DNA of 49,791 nt, from contig JAKPQQ010000104.1 of assembly GCA_029557215.1 (NCBI GenBank), positions 1-49,791 of the forward strand, written 5' to 3'. The notes beneath the pieces were generated by a model. The model did no database searches and was not told where the DNA came from. It saw only the letters and a list, made by a program, of their open reading frames with translations. The stretch is from Fibrobacterota bacterium. GTDB lineage: Bacteria > Fibrobacterota > Fibrobacteria > UBA5070. Both the position numbers and the translations under genes were made by a program. The stretch's first letter is position 1. Each line of letters starts with the position of its first letter. Below are positions 22,675-30,825 of this stretch, piece by piece.

Positions 22675-24957
22675 TCAGCGGAGCTGGATCAGTTCCAGGT
22701 CGAGCGGTTTCAGGACCGGGCCGTCCTGGATGATGTCGATGGGAAGCTTGATGATCCGCGAGTCCTGGACGCACCTGACGCCGAACGTGCTGGTCTTGCC
22801 GGAAGTCCAGTCCGCTGGTTTTTCGATGATCGACATCCAGTTGCCATTCGTGGTTCCCGCACCGCCTGGCAGCCAATAGTTGGCACGGCCGGCGGTCACG
22901 CCCCCGAGGGTGGTGGACACGTTCGGAAGCAGGAATTGTTCATAGCGATCGGTACCGTTGCACGGGGTGGCGCTGCACACGGATCCCACGCACTTGATGG
23001 TTCCCGCCCAACCGGAGGTGGATTTCAAGGCGAGCGCCGAATCCGTGGCCGCCTTGGGCATGGTGGCCTTGAACAAACCGCTCCACTCGGCGCGGGTCGC
23101 CACGTGCCAACCCGACGGACAGATGCCCTGCGGCGCGGCGCTGGCGGAATCCGAAGCGGAAAACGCCTGCCGCCAGGTGTAGAGCGATCCGTTCTTGGCG
23201 CAGTCGCCAACCGCGCAGGGTGCGGTGCCGCTGGGCGGGTTGGTGCGCAGATTCTGGGCCATCCAGATCCTGCCGTCGGGCATGCGGCGGATCCGGTACA
23301 GGTTCCCGTCCTTGTCCTTGAGCTTGGTTTCCAGCGTGATGGAATCCTTGGCGACCAGACCGCTCAGGTTGCGTGCCACCGCAACGACGGGGATGTCGCC
23401 AGGTGTCTGCGCGATCTTGAGGAAGAACGTGTCCCTGTTGTTCATGGCGCGTCGTCCGTTGATCGCGACCGAGTCGATCTTTTCGTTGCCGGTCACCTGC
23501 CAACGCACCAGGATCGAGTCGGCTCCGTAGACGAACACCTGGCGGTCGATCGCGCCGGGCAGCAGTTTCAAGGTCGGTGGCGTGGTGTTCTGCAATCGGA
23601 TCACGATCTGGGTGTCGACTTTTTCGTTGCCCGCGGCATCCTTGGCGCGGATGGCTCCGATGTTGTTGCCCAGCACCAGGTTGGGAAGAACGAGGGTGTA
23701 AAGACTGTCGGAGCGGATCGTCTGCGGTGTTCCGTTCAACCAGACCGAATCGAGCTTGAAGTTGTCGGAGACCTTCCAGACCACCTTGGCCGAGGTGCTG
23801 TCGAATGCGACAGGTCGTGTCCCGGCCTTGGCGACGACGGAGGGAGGGAGGTCGTCCTGGCGCCGCACCACCCATACCGTGTCGATCGCGCCGTTGCCCT
23901 TGTCGTTGAGCGCCTGGACCACGATGGCGACGGCGGTTCCCGTCGCCGCGACGGGGACGTTGGCCGACCAGACCGAATCGCTTTCCGCGGAGGCCGTCAC
24001 CCCGCCCATCAGGACCAGGGTGATGGCGTTGGCGTCGGTGATCCGGTAGCGGATCCTGCGGAATGCCTGGCTGGTCGGGATCGTGTCGCCGGTGGGTGAA
24101 GCGGGATCCAGCAGCGCGAGTTTGGGCTTGGCCGCGTCCTTGGATTGGCGCAGGATCCCGATTTCCAGATCGGCTTGGTTGCCGGCCGAGTCGCGCGCCA
24201 CGACCGCCAGCCGTGTCCAGATCCCGGTGGGGGGGATGGTGTCCTGGAGCCGGTAGGTTTCGGCTCCCGACTTGGTCATTTTCTGTCCATCCAGCTCCAC
24301 CGAGGCGACGCCCGACGGGTCCGCGACGCGGACTTCGATGGCCGCGACCGAGTCGTCGAAGGAAACGACGGTGTCGGAGGCCGGCGACACCCGCACGATG
24401 GAAGGTCCAACGCGATCTGGCGCGGGAAGCACCTCGAACGAGGTCCTGGAGGTGTCGGCGTTGCCGGAGACGTCTTCCATCCAGACCACCAGCGCGTAGC
24501 TGCCCGCGGGCGCGTTGCCGTAGGCGCGCAGCGTCGTCCTGGCGCTGTCCAGGTCCCATCGCGTCGACGACAATCCCGGCGAGACCTGTTGGGTCAGCTC
24601 GAAATGGTTCGCCACCGGGGCGCCGTCGGCCAGGACGCGGAAGAACGGCCCGAGCAGGCGGCTCTTCCCAACGAACAAGCCCTTGACAGAAACCGGCGTA
24701 CTGTCGGAGTGCACTCCCTGGGCCACGGAAATCGCCTGCGCGACCCGCACCGGCGGTGTGGGGAACAGGTGTTCCACGTCGCTGGAATCCAGGAATTCCG
24801 GGACCAGATCCTTGATCGCTTCGGCGGCGTCGGCCGAATCCATCCCAAGTTCCCATCCATCCACCACGAGGCGGAGGGGGCGCCCGGTCGACACGGCGTA
24901 CAGCAACGCGTGGCGTCTGGCCGCGGAGGTGTCCAGTCCTTGCGGCGCGGCCGCCAT
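22675..24957 (-). CDS. Ig-like repeat protein with C-terminal Fibrobacter major paralogous domain (TIGR02145); probably lacks its native 5' end
   Basis: A 760-aa reading from ATG 24957. Residues of about 160-540 are four or five Ig-like/cadherin-like repeats of the kind DRVGPSIVRVSPASDTVV and KDAAKPKLALLDPASP. The last 190 residues are the TIGR02145 domain: DKDGNLYRIRRMPDGRIWMA, WMAQNLRTN, GICPSGWHVATRAEWSGLF and GVRCVQD at the end, with four conserved cysteines. Such proteins are surface or secreted proteins of Fibrobacter and relatives; their role is not settled. There is no signal peptide here, and the same frame continues upstream past a single TAA (24966-24964), so this ORF is probably the 3' part of an interrupted gene. 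Confidence 0.75.
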   Translation of the reverse strand: MAAAPQGLDTSAARRHALLYAVSTGRPLRLVVDGWELGMDSADAAEAIKDLVPEFLDSSDVEHLFPTPPVRVAQAISVAQGVHSDSTPVSVKGLFVGKSRLLGPFFRVLADGAPVANHFELTQQVSPGLSSTRWDLDSARTTLRAYGNAPAGSYALVVWMEDVSGNADTSRTSFEVLPAPDRVGPSIVRVSPASDTVVSFDDSVAAIEVRVADPSGVASVELDGQKMTKSGAETYRLQDTIPPTGIWTRLAVVARDSAGNQADLEIGILRQSKDAAKPKLALLDPASPTGDTIPTSQAFRRIRYRITDANAITLVLMGGVTASAESDSVWSANVPVAATGTAVAIVVQALNDKGNGAIDTVWVVRRQDDLPPSVVAKAGTRPVAFDSTSAKVVWKVSDNFKLDSVWLNGTPQTIRSDSLYTLVLPNLVLGNNIGAIRAKDAAGNEKVDTQIVIRLQNTTPPTLKLLPGAIDRQVFVYGADSILVRWQVTGNEKIDSVAINGRRAMNNRDTFFLKIAQTPGDIPVVAVARNLSGLVAKDSITLETKLKDKDGNLYRIRRMPDGRIWMAQNLRTNPPSGTAPCAVGDCAKNGSLYTWRQAFSASDSASAAPQGICPSGWHVATRAEWSGLFKATMPKAATDSALALKSTSGWAGTIKCVGSVCSATPCNGTDRYEQFLLPNVSTTLGGVTAGRANYWLPGGAGTTNGNWMSIIEKPADWTSGKTSTFGVRCVQDSRIIKLPIDIIQDGPVLKPLDLELIQLR

Positions 24958-24963
24958 GCCCGA

Positions 24964-25417
24964 TTAGCCCATCCCGTTGGTCTTGTTCGAATCCGTGGCC
25001 GACACCAGGTTCACCACGTTCCCGAAGAACACGGAGACCGCCCAGGGTTCCGGAAATCCCTGGGTGAGGGCCTGCACCAGGTTGGTGCTGCGGAAGGTGG
25101 CGTCCTCGTAGAATCCCGGCGCCCACTTGCGGGTGGCCCAACCGCCCACCGGGAGCGGATTCACGCTGGCTTCCACGAGGATGTCGCGAGGTTGCAGCAG
25201 GTGCGTGAACAGCCACCAGTCCGTGGCGCGCTCGCCGTCCGACACCAGCTTGGCGATGGGTTCGTCGGTGATGGAACGCGAGACGTTGAACGCCGTGTAG
25301 TAGGCGTCCAACCACAGTTCGCTCCCCCAGCGCCCGGCCGAATCGGGGGTCCACGTGATGGACTTGGAGGGGAACGCCCCAAAGGAGGATTGCGACCAGC
25401 AGGTTCACGCGGCCCAT
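24964..25417 (-). pseudogene. Broken 5' part of the TIGR02145-domain gene (frameshift plus in-frame TAA)
   Basis: From ATG 25417 the frame gives a signal-peptide-like MGRVNLLVAILLWG, then runs into nonsense. A +1 shift at the GGGG tract (25380-25377) restores a protein-like reading, FPSKSITWTPDSAGRWGSEL, which continues through WLFTHLLQPRDILVEASVNP to TNGMG and a TAA at 24966-24964. After that the same frame runs into the 760-aa ORF. The second frame has no ATG or GTG before a TTG at 25311, and a TGA stands upstream. Together the pieces look like one secreted protein of about 915 residues broken twice. A sequencing error at the homopolymer is possible, but the TAA needs a second change. Confidence 0.6.
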
Positions 25418-25470
25418 TGTAGAACAAATGCGGCTCGAAGGGAACCGCCCCCTCGGCGTTCCCGGTTACG

Positions 25471-26742
25471 TCAATTTCTGCCCGATCCGCGTCCGAGCAG
25501 GTAGATGCTCGCGGGCAGGCCTCGCACGTCGGCGCCGGTGCGGACGAGTCGTCCGGAAGGATCGCGCAGGTTCCTCGCGTCCCCTGTTCCCGCGGCGGCG
25601 CGGCGGCGCAGGCCGGTCGTGGACCCTACCGGCGAAAGTTCGATCAAACGATCGTCGACGGCACCGGCGCTTCCGCGTCCATCGCGGTTGGACACCGCCA
25701 GCACGATGTTGCCGTTGGACAGCACCAGGACGTCCCGCAGGCGGCCCCAGCGGTTGTTCACCAAGATTGAATCGGACAGCAGGGAATCCCTGGACTCGTG
25801 AACCCGCAGGGCGCGCAGCTGGCCTGCTTTCAGAGACGTCATCAGGACGCGTCCCTTCAAGGACGGGAACGCGTCCTTCCCGTACCATTCGATGCCCGCG
25901 ACCGCCAGGGTGGGTGTGTAGGCCGACAGCGGCTCGACCACGTCGGAATCGTTGCAGAATTTGTCTTCCACGACGTCGTCGCAGAATCCGTGCACGGTGG
26001 GCCATCCGTAGTTCCGGCCCTTGCGCACCACGCCGAACTCGTCGTCGTTGTTGGGGCCGTGCTCGGAGTAGAACACGCGACCGGCCGGCCCGATGGCCAG
26101 GCCCTGGACGTTGCGATGGCCTGATGTCCACACGAGGGATCCGGGGCGCGGATTGTCGGAAGGCGTGGTTCCCGAAGTCGTCATCCGCAGGATCTTGCCT
26201 TCCACGGCGAGGGGATCCTGCGCGATGGGTTGGTTCTGGTAGTCGCCCGAGCTCATCAGGAGCGTCGTGTCGGGCAGGAACAACAGCCGCGAGCCCACAT
26301 GGGTGCTGACTCCCCGCACGCCGTCCAGCAGGGTGTCGGCACGCAGCAGGGTGTCGCGCGCGGCCTCCCAGTCCAGACGCACCAGACGCTCGCGGATCGC
26401 GCCGCCGGACTGGTATGTGTAGACCGTGAAAATCTGCGGGACTCTCGGGAAGGCGGGGTGCAAGGCGAGATCCAACAGCCCCGTCTCGCCGGATGAATAG
26501 ACGTCGGTCATGCGCAGCAGCACACGGCGGGTTCCCGTGGCAGGGTCCAATCGCGAGACCCGACCCGGGCGTTCGGTGAACCAGATCTTTCCGGCGGAGT
26601 CTTCTTCCATTCCCCACGGGACCTGGAGTCCCGTGACCAGGTCCTTGGCCACGGCGCGTTGTCCCGCGAAGGAGATCGTGTCGGCCGCGTTGGCGGCCAG
26701 TGCGGCGCAAGCCACGAGAGCGAGAGTCGTTTTCTGGCGCAT
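25471..26742 (-). CDS. Secreted PQQ-type glucose/sorbosone (aldose sugar) dehydrogenase
   Basis: A 423-aa periplasmic or secreted beta-propeller. The start is ATG 26742, with GGGAGG 8 nt upstream and signal peptide MRQKTTLALVACAALAANAA; the open frame extends 111 codons further upstream without support. Motifs of the GSDH family: GLQVPWGMEEDSAGKIWFTE, LLDLALHPAFPRVPQIFTVY, VWTSGHRNVQGLAIGPAG with the catalytic histidine, and YSEHGPNNDDEFGVVRKGRN. It would oxidise aldose sugars to lactones using PQQ. The last 45 residues (DPSGRLVRTGADVRGLPASI) resemble a sorting domain also seen in the GH5 and GH128 proteins. No PQQ synthesis genes are in view. Confidence 0.88.
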   Translation of the reverse strand: MRQKTTLALVACAALAANAADTISFAGQRAVAKDLVTGLQVPWGMEEDSAGKIWFTERPGRVSRLDPATGTRRVLLRMTDVYSSGETGLLDLALHPAFPRVPQIFTVYTYQSGGAIRERLVRLDWEAARDTLLRADTLLDGVRGVSTHVGSRLLFLPDTTLLMSSGDYQNQPIAQDPLAVEGKILRMTTSGTTPSDNPRPGSLVWTSGHRNVQGLAIGPAGRVFYSEHGPNNDDEFGVVRKGRNYGWPTVHGFCDDVVEDKFCNDSDVVEPLSAYTPTLAVAGIEWYGKDAFPSLKGRVLMTSLKAGQLRALRVHESRDSLLSDSILVNNRWGRLRDVLVLSNGNIVLAVSNRDGRGSAGAVDDRLIELSPVGSTTGLRRRAAAGTGDARNLRDPSGRLVRTGADVRGLPASIYLLGRGSGRN

Positions 26743-27074
26743 CGAGATCGCCTCCCATCCAAAGGTGAAACCGGTTCTTGGCGGAAGATACGAGAATGAA
26801 TCCGAATCGCGTTCTCGTGAGGAGCGGAGAGCGCCGATTTCCGGGGACGGACCGGAAGCCTCGGCTGCTCGCCCGGTCCATCCGCATCCTGATTCCGCGA
26901 AAAATCGCCTTCTTGCCATCGGCATTCGGGCCTTCCGGGCCCAACCGCAGGCATCCATTTGGAGCGCCTGCGCGGATCTACCTTTGTCGTCCTTCGGACC
27001 GACATCCAGCCGGAATCCGACACATCCCAGAAAGGCGCGCTTGCCGCGACCGCGGAGCGCGACGGACAAGACCA
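26743..27074. other. Divergent 332-bp intergenic region
   Basis: This spacer lies between the minus-strand sugar dehydrogenase and the plus-strand glycyl-tRNA synthetase and should hold promoters for both. Open frames cross it on both strands, but none has a start with a ribosome-binding site or a protein-like composition. A short GC palindrome (GGGCC-TTCC-GGGCCC, around 26927-26942) is visible. I see no T-box or other recognisable leader and no convincing -35/-10 pair. Confidence 0.5.
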
Positions 27075-28475
27075 ATGGCCAAGCTCGAAAACCTCAAAGA
27101 CATCGTCTCCCTCTCCAAGCGCCGCGGCTTCGTGTTCCCCGGCTCCGAGATCTACGGCGGACTCGCCAACACCTGGGACTACGGCCCCTACGGCGTCGAG
27201 CTCAAGAAGAACCTCAAGGACCTGTGGTGGAAGCACTTCGTCCAGAAGCGCGACGACGTCGTGGGCCTCGATTCGGGCATCCTTCTCAACACCAAGGTCT
27301 GGGAGGCGTCGGGCCACCTGAAGTCGTTCTCCGATCCGCTCATGGATTGCAAGAAGTGCAAGACCCGCGAGCGCGCTGACCATCTGGTCGAGGCCAAGGT
27401 GGGTTCCTCCGCGGTGGCCGGCAAGACCAACGCCGAGCTCTTCGCGCTGGTGAACGAGCACAAGATCGTGTGCCCCTCCTGCGGCAAGCTCGACTGGACC
27501 GAACCGCGCGCCTTCAACCTGATGTTCAAGACCGAGCAGGGCGTGGTGGAGGGCGAGGGTGCGGCCGTGTACCTGCGTCCCGAGACCGCCCAGGGCATCT
27601 TCGTCGACTTCAAGTCCATCGTGGAAGGCGCCCGCACCAAGGTGCCCTTCGGCGTGGGCCAGATCGGCAAGTCCTTCCGCAACGAGATCACGCCGGGCAA
27701 CTTCACCTTCCGCACGCGCGAGTTCGAGCAGATGGAGCTCGAATTCTTCTGCAAGCCGGGCGAGGACCAGCAGTGGTACAGGCACTGGAAGGAATACTGC
27801 ATGAACTTCCTGACCTCCACGGTCGGGATCAATGCTGACAAATTGCGTCTGCGCGACCACGAGAAGGAGGAGCTCTCCTTCTACTCGTCGGGCACCTGCG
27901 ACATCGAGTACGAGTTCCCGTTCGGCTGGGGCGAGCTGTGGGGCATCGCCTGCCGCACCGACTACGACCTCAAGCAGCACATGGAGCACTCCGGCGAGGA
28001 CATGCGCTACCACGACAAGGTCACCAACGAGCGCTACATCCCCTGGGTGGTCGAGCCCGCGCTGGGTGCCGACCGCCTTGCTTTGATGACCCTCTGCGAC
28101 GCCTACGAGGTGGAGACGCTCGACAACGGCGAGGAGCGCACCGTGCTGCGGTTCGCGCCGCGCGTGGCGCCGGTGAAGGCCGCGATCCTGCCGTTGTACA
28201 AGAAGCCCGAGCAGGTCGAGGTCGCCCAGAAGCTCTACCACGACCTGCTGGAAAGCTTCCCGGTCGAATACGACGAGACCCAGGCCGTCGGCAAGCGCTA
28301 CCGCCGCCAGGATGAGATCGGCACGCCCTTCTGCGTGACGGTCGACTTCGACACGGTTGGCCAGGGCGAGCCGGAGAAGCTCAACACCGTCACGATCCGC
28401 GAGCGCGACAAGATGACGCAGGACCGTGTGGCGATCGATCAGGTGGAGAACTATTTGAGGGATCGGATCAAGTAA
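27075..28475 (+). CDS. glyQS: Glycyl-tRNA synthetase, single-chain dimeric type
   Basis: Class II synthetase that charges tRNA(Gly) in the cytosol. The protein is 466 aa, the size of the bacterial alpha2 form. Motifs: SLSKRRGFVFPGSEIYGGLA at the N-terminus; motif 1 region YGPYGVELKKNLKDLWW; two CxxC pairs (CKKCKTRERAD and CPSCGK) forming a zinc-like ribbon; LRPETAQGIFVDFK; motif 2 SFRNEITPGNFTFRTREFEQ; motif 3 VEPALGADRLALMTL. The anticodon-binding domain ends in [10 protein letters not shown]. The last 37 bp are repeated exactly at 38243-38279, so the 3' end seems to be the target site of an integrated island. The ribosome-binding site is weak. Confidence 0.97.
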   Translation: MAKLENLKDIVSLSKRRGFVFPGSEIYGGLANTWDYGPYGVELKKNLKDLWWKHFVQKRDDVVGLDSGILLNTKVWEASGHLKSFSDPLMDCKKCKTRERADHLVEAKVGSSAVAGKTNAELFALVNEHKIVCPSCGKLDWTEPRAFNLMFKTEQGVVEGEGAAVYLRPETAQGIFVDFKSIVEGARTKVPFGVGQIGKSFRNEITPGNFTFRTREFEQMELEFFCKPGEDQQWYRHWKEYCMNFLTSTVGINADKLRLRDHEKEELSFYSSGTCDIEYEFPFGWGELWGIACRTDYDLKQHMEHSGEDMRYHDKVTNERYIPWVVEPALGADRLALMTLCDAYEVETLDNGEERTVLRFAPRVAPVKAAILPLYKKPEQVEVAQKLYHDLLESFPVEYDETQAVGKRYRRQDEIGTPFCVTVDFDTVGQGEPEKLNTVTIRERDKMTQDRVAIDQVENYLRDRIK

Positions 28476-28476
28476 G
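28440..28476 (+). repeat. Left 37-bp direct repeat (att-like) at the glyQS 3' end
   Basis: The stretch beginning CAGGTGGAGAAC and ending CGGATCAAGTAAG is identical over 37 bp to 38243-38279. Upstream of it the two gene copies differ at 15 of 114 aligned positions. This is the pattern expected of a recombination core at the end of a target gene. Confidence 0.75.
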
Positions 28477-28514
28477 TCCAGGATCGGGCGCCTCCCCGGC
28501 CCGTTCCCTGAGTG

Positions 28515-28595
28515 GCCAGCCTTCGGCTGGCTGTATCGAAGGGCGGGCCCGGGGTCGGGCTGCCTGCCAAGCCTCCGCTACGCGGGGGGCTTGGC
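28515..28595. repeat. GC-rich double stem-loop after glyQS
   Basis: GCCAGC-CTTCG-GCTGGC (28515-28531) and a longer stem GCCAAGCC (28566-28573) / GGCTTGGC (28588-28595) with inner CCGC/GCGG pairs. There is no T-run. The core AAGCCTCCGCTACGC closely matches AAGCCTCCGGCTACGC in the 164-bp insertion at 37965-38128, so both may belong to one repeat family. Confidence 0.5.
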
Positions 28596-28695
28596 CCGTT
28601 CGGGCGGCATCCCTGGCGCGGGAAACGAAATAACGCAGCTGAAGCGGTCCTTTGGGCAAGATCATGTCGATCTTCCGACTCAAAGGAGCAAATTC

Positions 28696-28965
28696 ATGTC
28701 CATAGCAAAAATGAATCTGGTGCTGGCTACTGCCAAATGCCTGAGTGCCACCCAGCAAACGATGACTGGTAACCGTCTGGCAGCCACTCTTAACGGGAAC
28801 GGCCACCTCACCTCCTACGGCACTCCCTACCAAGGTGGGCGCGGTACGTATCGATTGATCCGCCTGACCTACGACTGGTGCCAGCGGAATGGTGATCCGA
28901 TGGGTGCGGAAATGGTGGCGAAGTCCTTCGTGAACGCAAAGGGCCAGTACGCCTACCCAGTGTAG
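28696..28965 (+). CDS. Hypothetical 89-aa protein inside the island
   Basis: A small soluble protein with no recognised family. AAAGGAG lies 7 nt before ATG 28696, a better ribosome-binding site than most genes here. The protein is rich in Gly, Asn, Tyr and Thr, with a C-terminal half GTYRLIRLTYDWCQRNGDPM ending KSFVNAKGQYAYPV. An inverted repeat AAGATC-ATGTC-GATCTT (28658-28674) lies just before the ribosome-binding site and may be an operator. It faces the defense operon tail to tail, with 52 bp between them. It could be an accessory or antitoxin-like protein of the island, but nothing in the sequence proves this. Confidence 0.6.
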   Translation: MSIAKMNLVLATAKCLSATQQTMTGNRLAATLNGNGHLTSYGTPYQGGRGTYRLIRLTYDWCQRNGDPMGAEMVAKSFVNAKGQYAYPV

Positions 28966-29017
28966 GCGATTCCCATTGGGAACTGTTGGAATCGTTCGAA
29001 TTCGGGGATGACCAAGG

Positions 29018-29632
29018 TTAGCGCGCGGAGAGCTTGGTTTGGAACCGAGCGAACGATGTCGATTTGGCCAGACGCCGCAAGGACGGATCCTGACGTATGA
29101 TCTTTTCTGCGTCGGTGAAGTCATTGTAGGTCCGGTTGGCCTTGGTCCGGAAGATTCGTGCCATCTTCTCCTTCGGATTCTTCACCGCATCCGGACGGGA
29201 CTCGTGCCCAATCCCGGAGATCGGGTGCGCCGGGCGTGACAATGCGCGCTCGATCGCCGATCCGTCAGCGAGCAGCCAGGCTTCCAACTCCTCCTCGATG
29301 CACAGAAGCGTCACCTTGTCGTGAGGAACACCGGCAGCGTCGAGGCTGGCGAAAATGTCGAGACGATCCTGATGACGGCATGGCTTCTCATCGCGCCGCC
29401 AGCTGGGGAACAGGTCCCATACGATGAAGACATGCTCGACACCTGACTTGAGAAAGTGTGCGGCCTTGGTCCCGCATCCGGCCACCAGCTTGGGCTTGTT
29501 GTCCAGGAAGTCCGAGACGATCTCCAGGCCGGAGCGATGCAGAGATTCGGTCCAGATTCGTTTCGCGAGATTGGTGCAGACCTTGTAATCCGGGCCGTCC
29601 TTGGTGCATTCGAAGAGCATCCCGATCTTCAT
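29018..29632 (-). CDS. DUF4276/RloB-like TOPRIM-fold protein, last gene of the defense operon
   Basis: A 204-aa soluble protein. The N-terminus MKIGMLFECTKDGPDYKV supplies the TOPRIM-type glutamate (Glu8). HVFIVWDLFPSWRRDE resembles the D-x-D strand, and CIEEELEAWLLADGSAIERA matches the E-x-x-(I/L)-E-A-W-L-L-x-D signature common to DUF4276 and RloB-like proteins. Such proteins often sit next to AAA ATPases in phage-defense loci and may be nucleases acting on DNA or RNA. The ATG overlaps the ATPase stop (ATGA), with GGAAG 8 nt upstream, so both are made together. Family placement rests on motifs only. Confidence 0.75.
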   Translation of the reverse strand: MKIGMLFECTKDGPDYKVCTNLAKRIWTESLHRSGLEIVSDFLDNKPKLVAGCGTKAAHFLKSGVEHVFIVWDLFPSWRRDEKPCRHQDRLDIFASLDAAGVPHDKVTLLCIEEELEAWLLADGSAIERALSRPAHPISGIGHESRPDAVKNPKEKMARIFRTKANRTYNDFTDAEKIIRQDPSLRRLAKSTSFARFQTKLSAR

Positions 29633-30825
29633 GCGCCATACTTCCGTTCCAGGCGCCCCGATACGTAGAGCTGGCCGGGGCTGAACTCCTTGGCCCATCC
29701 CTTGAGTTCGTCCTGGTCGGAGGGGCGATGGAAGCGCGGTTCGCCGGTCTTGGGGTCGCGCTCGACCACCACGATGTGCTCCAACAGGACCTGATCGAGC
29801 AGGTACCCCGAATGCGTGGTCAGGATCACTTGGGTTCGGCCCGATTCCACGGCGCTGCGGATTTCACTCACCACGAAGCCGATGGTGCGCGGATCCAGGC
29901 CGTTTTCGATTTCTTCGATGACAAGCAAGGGTGGCGGATTGGGATGGCGCAGGCAAGCCAAGATCGCCAGCACCCGCAGCGTGCCGGTGGACAGGAGCCA
30001 GCTGGGGATCTTCTCGCCATTTTCCGTCATGTTCACTAGGACAAGACGCTCCAGTTCGGAGGTCACGTACGGCTGAATGTCCTGGGCATAGGGAAGGACG
30101 AACTGCAGAGCTTCCAGGATGCCATCGAAGGCCATCGGATCGAGGTCGCGGATCTGGAGGAGGATTTCGGCGAGGTTGGCACCATTGGGCTCCAGGGAGA
30201 GTCGCACCCCTTCCGAAGCGATTGATTTCCGGCGGGGTTGGCCCATCGTCCATGCATCCAGGGACAAGAATTGCCACGACAGGAGAAGTTCGTGGAAGGG
30301 AGGGATGTAGCCCATCGCCGACCGGTTGGTGGGGATCTTCCCGAAGGGGAAGAATCGCCCCTGATCCTCCTTCTGGGCCTGTTTCAGGACGCCATTCTCG
30401 TCGCTACCCGCCATGACCACGCCGCCATCCGCGCTGCGCACGATGTGGGTGTATTTCTCTATGCGGACATCTTCCTCGGCGATCCAGGCGGAGTTCTCGT
30501 CGGCATCCAAAGCCCATCCACCTCGGAAGGATTGGCCCCATGTGAATTTGCCACCGAGCTCCCATTCGATCCTGCTTGCACGCTTCGAAGCGAATTTGTT
30601 CCGCACATGCTGAATTCCCTTCCACGGCGATACGGCCTCGTCGATCCCCGAGAGCACCAACGTACGCAGGGACTGAAGGGCTTCGATGATCGAACTCTTA
30701 CCCGATCCGTTGTTACCCACGAAGATGGTCAAGGGGCCGAGTTTCACGATTCCTGAATCCCTGATCGCCTTGAATCGCTTGATGCGGATCTTGTCCAGTC
30801 GCGCCGAGGTCTGTCGCTTGGTCAT
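29629..30825 (-). CDS. AAA/ABC-type ATPase (RecF/OLD/RloA-like), defense operon
   Basis: A 398-aa SMC-like ATPase. Walker A is GNNGSGKS at residues 37-44 in LTIFVGNNGSGKSSIIEALQ. The signature region WLLSTGTLRVLAILACL precedes Walker B, LLVIEEIENGLDPRTIGFV, and the H-loop is in VILTTHSGYLLDQVLLEH. This is the AAA_21 type fused to no nuclease; the TOPRIM-like partner is encoded by the next gene. ATPase plus DUF4276 pairs are typical of abortive-infection modules that sense phage components. It starts at ATG 30825, overlapping the methylase stop (ATGA), with AAAGGG 8 nt upstream. Confidence 0.85.
   Translation of the reverse strand: MTKRQTSARLDKIRIKRFKAIRDSGIVKLGPLTIFVGNNGSGKSSIIEALQSLRTLVLSGIDEAVSPWKGIQHVRNKFASKRASRIEWELGGKFTWGQSFRGGWALDADENSAWIAEEDVRIEKYTHIVRSADGGVVMAGSDENGVLKQAQKEDQGRFFPFGKIPTNRSAMGYIPPFHELLLSWQFLSLDAWTMGQPRRKSIASEGVRLSLEPNGANLAEILLQIRDLDPMAFDGILEALQFVLPYAQDIQPYVTSELERLVLVNMTENGEKIPSWLLSTGTLRVLAILACLRHPNPPPLLVIEEIENGLDPRTIGFVVSEIRSAVESGRTQVILTTHSGYLLDQVLLEHIVVVERDPKTGEPRFHRPSDQDELKGWAKEFSPGQLYVSGRLERKYGA

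Noticed and set aside
24964..24966. Readthrough or selenocysteine-type recoding of the in-frame stop
   Set aside because: The codon is TAA, not TGA, and no downstream element is seen; a mutation or sequence error is simpler.
22940..25417. An 825-aa minus-strand frame starting with a signal peptide
   Set aside because: Apart from its first 14 residues it is Arg/His-rich out-of-frame reading of the TIGR02145 gene; only the signal peptide part is kept, in the broken-gene entry.
26743..27074. T-box or riboswitch upstream of glycyl-tRNA synthetase
   Set aside because: No T-box sequence, specifier stem or terminator/antiterminator pair could be found.
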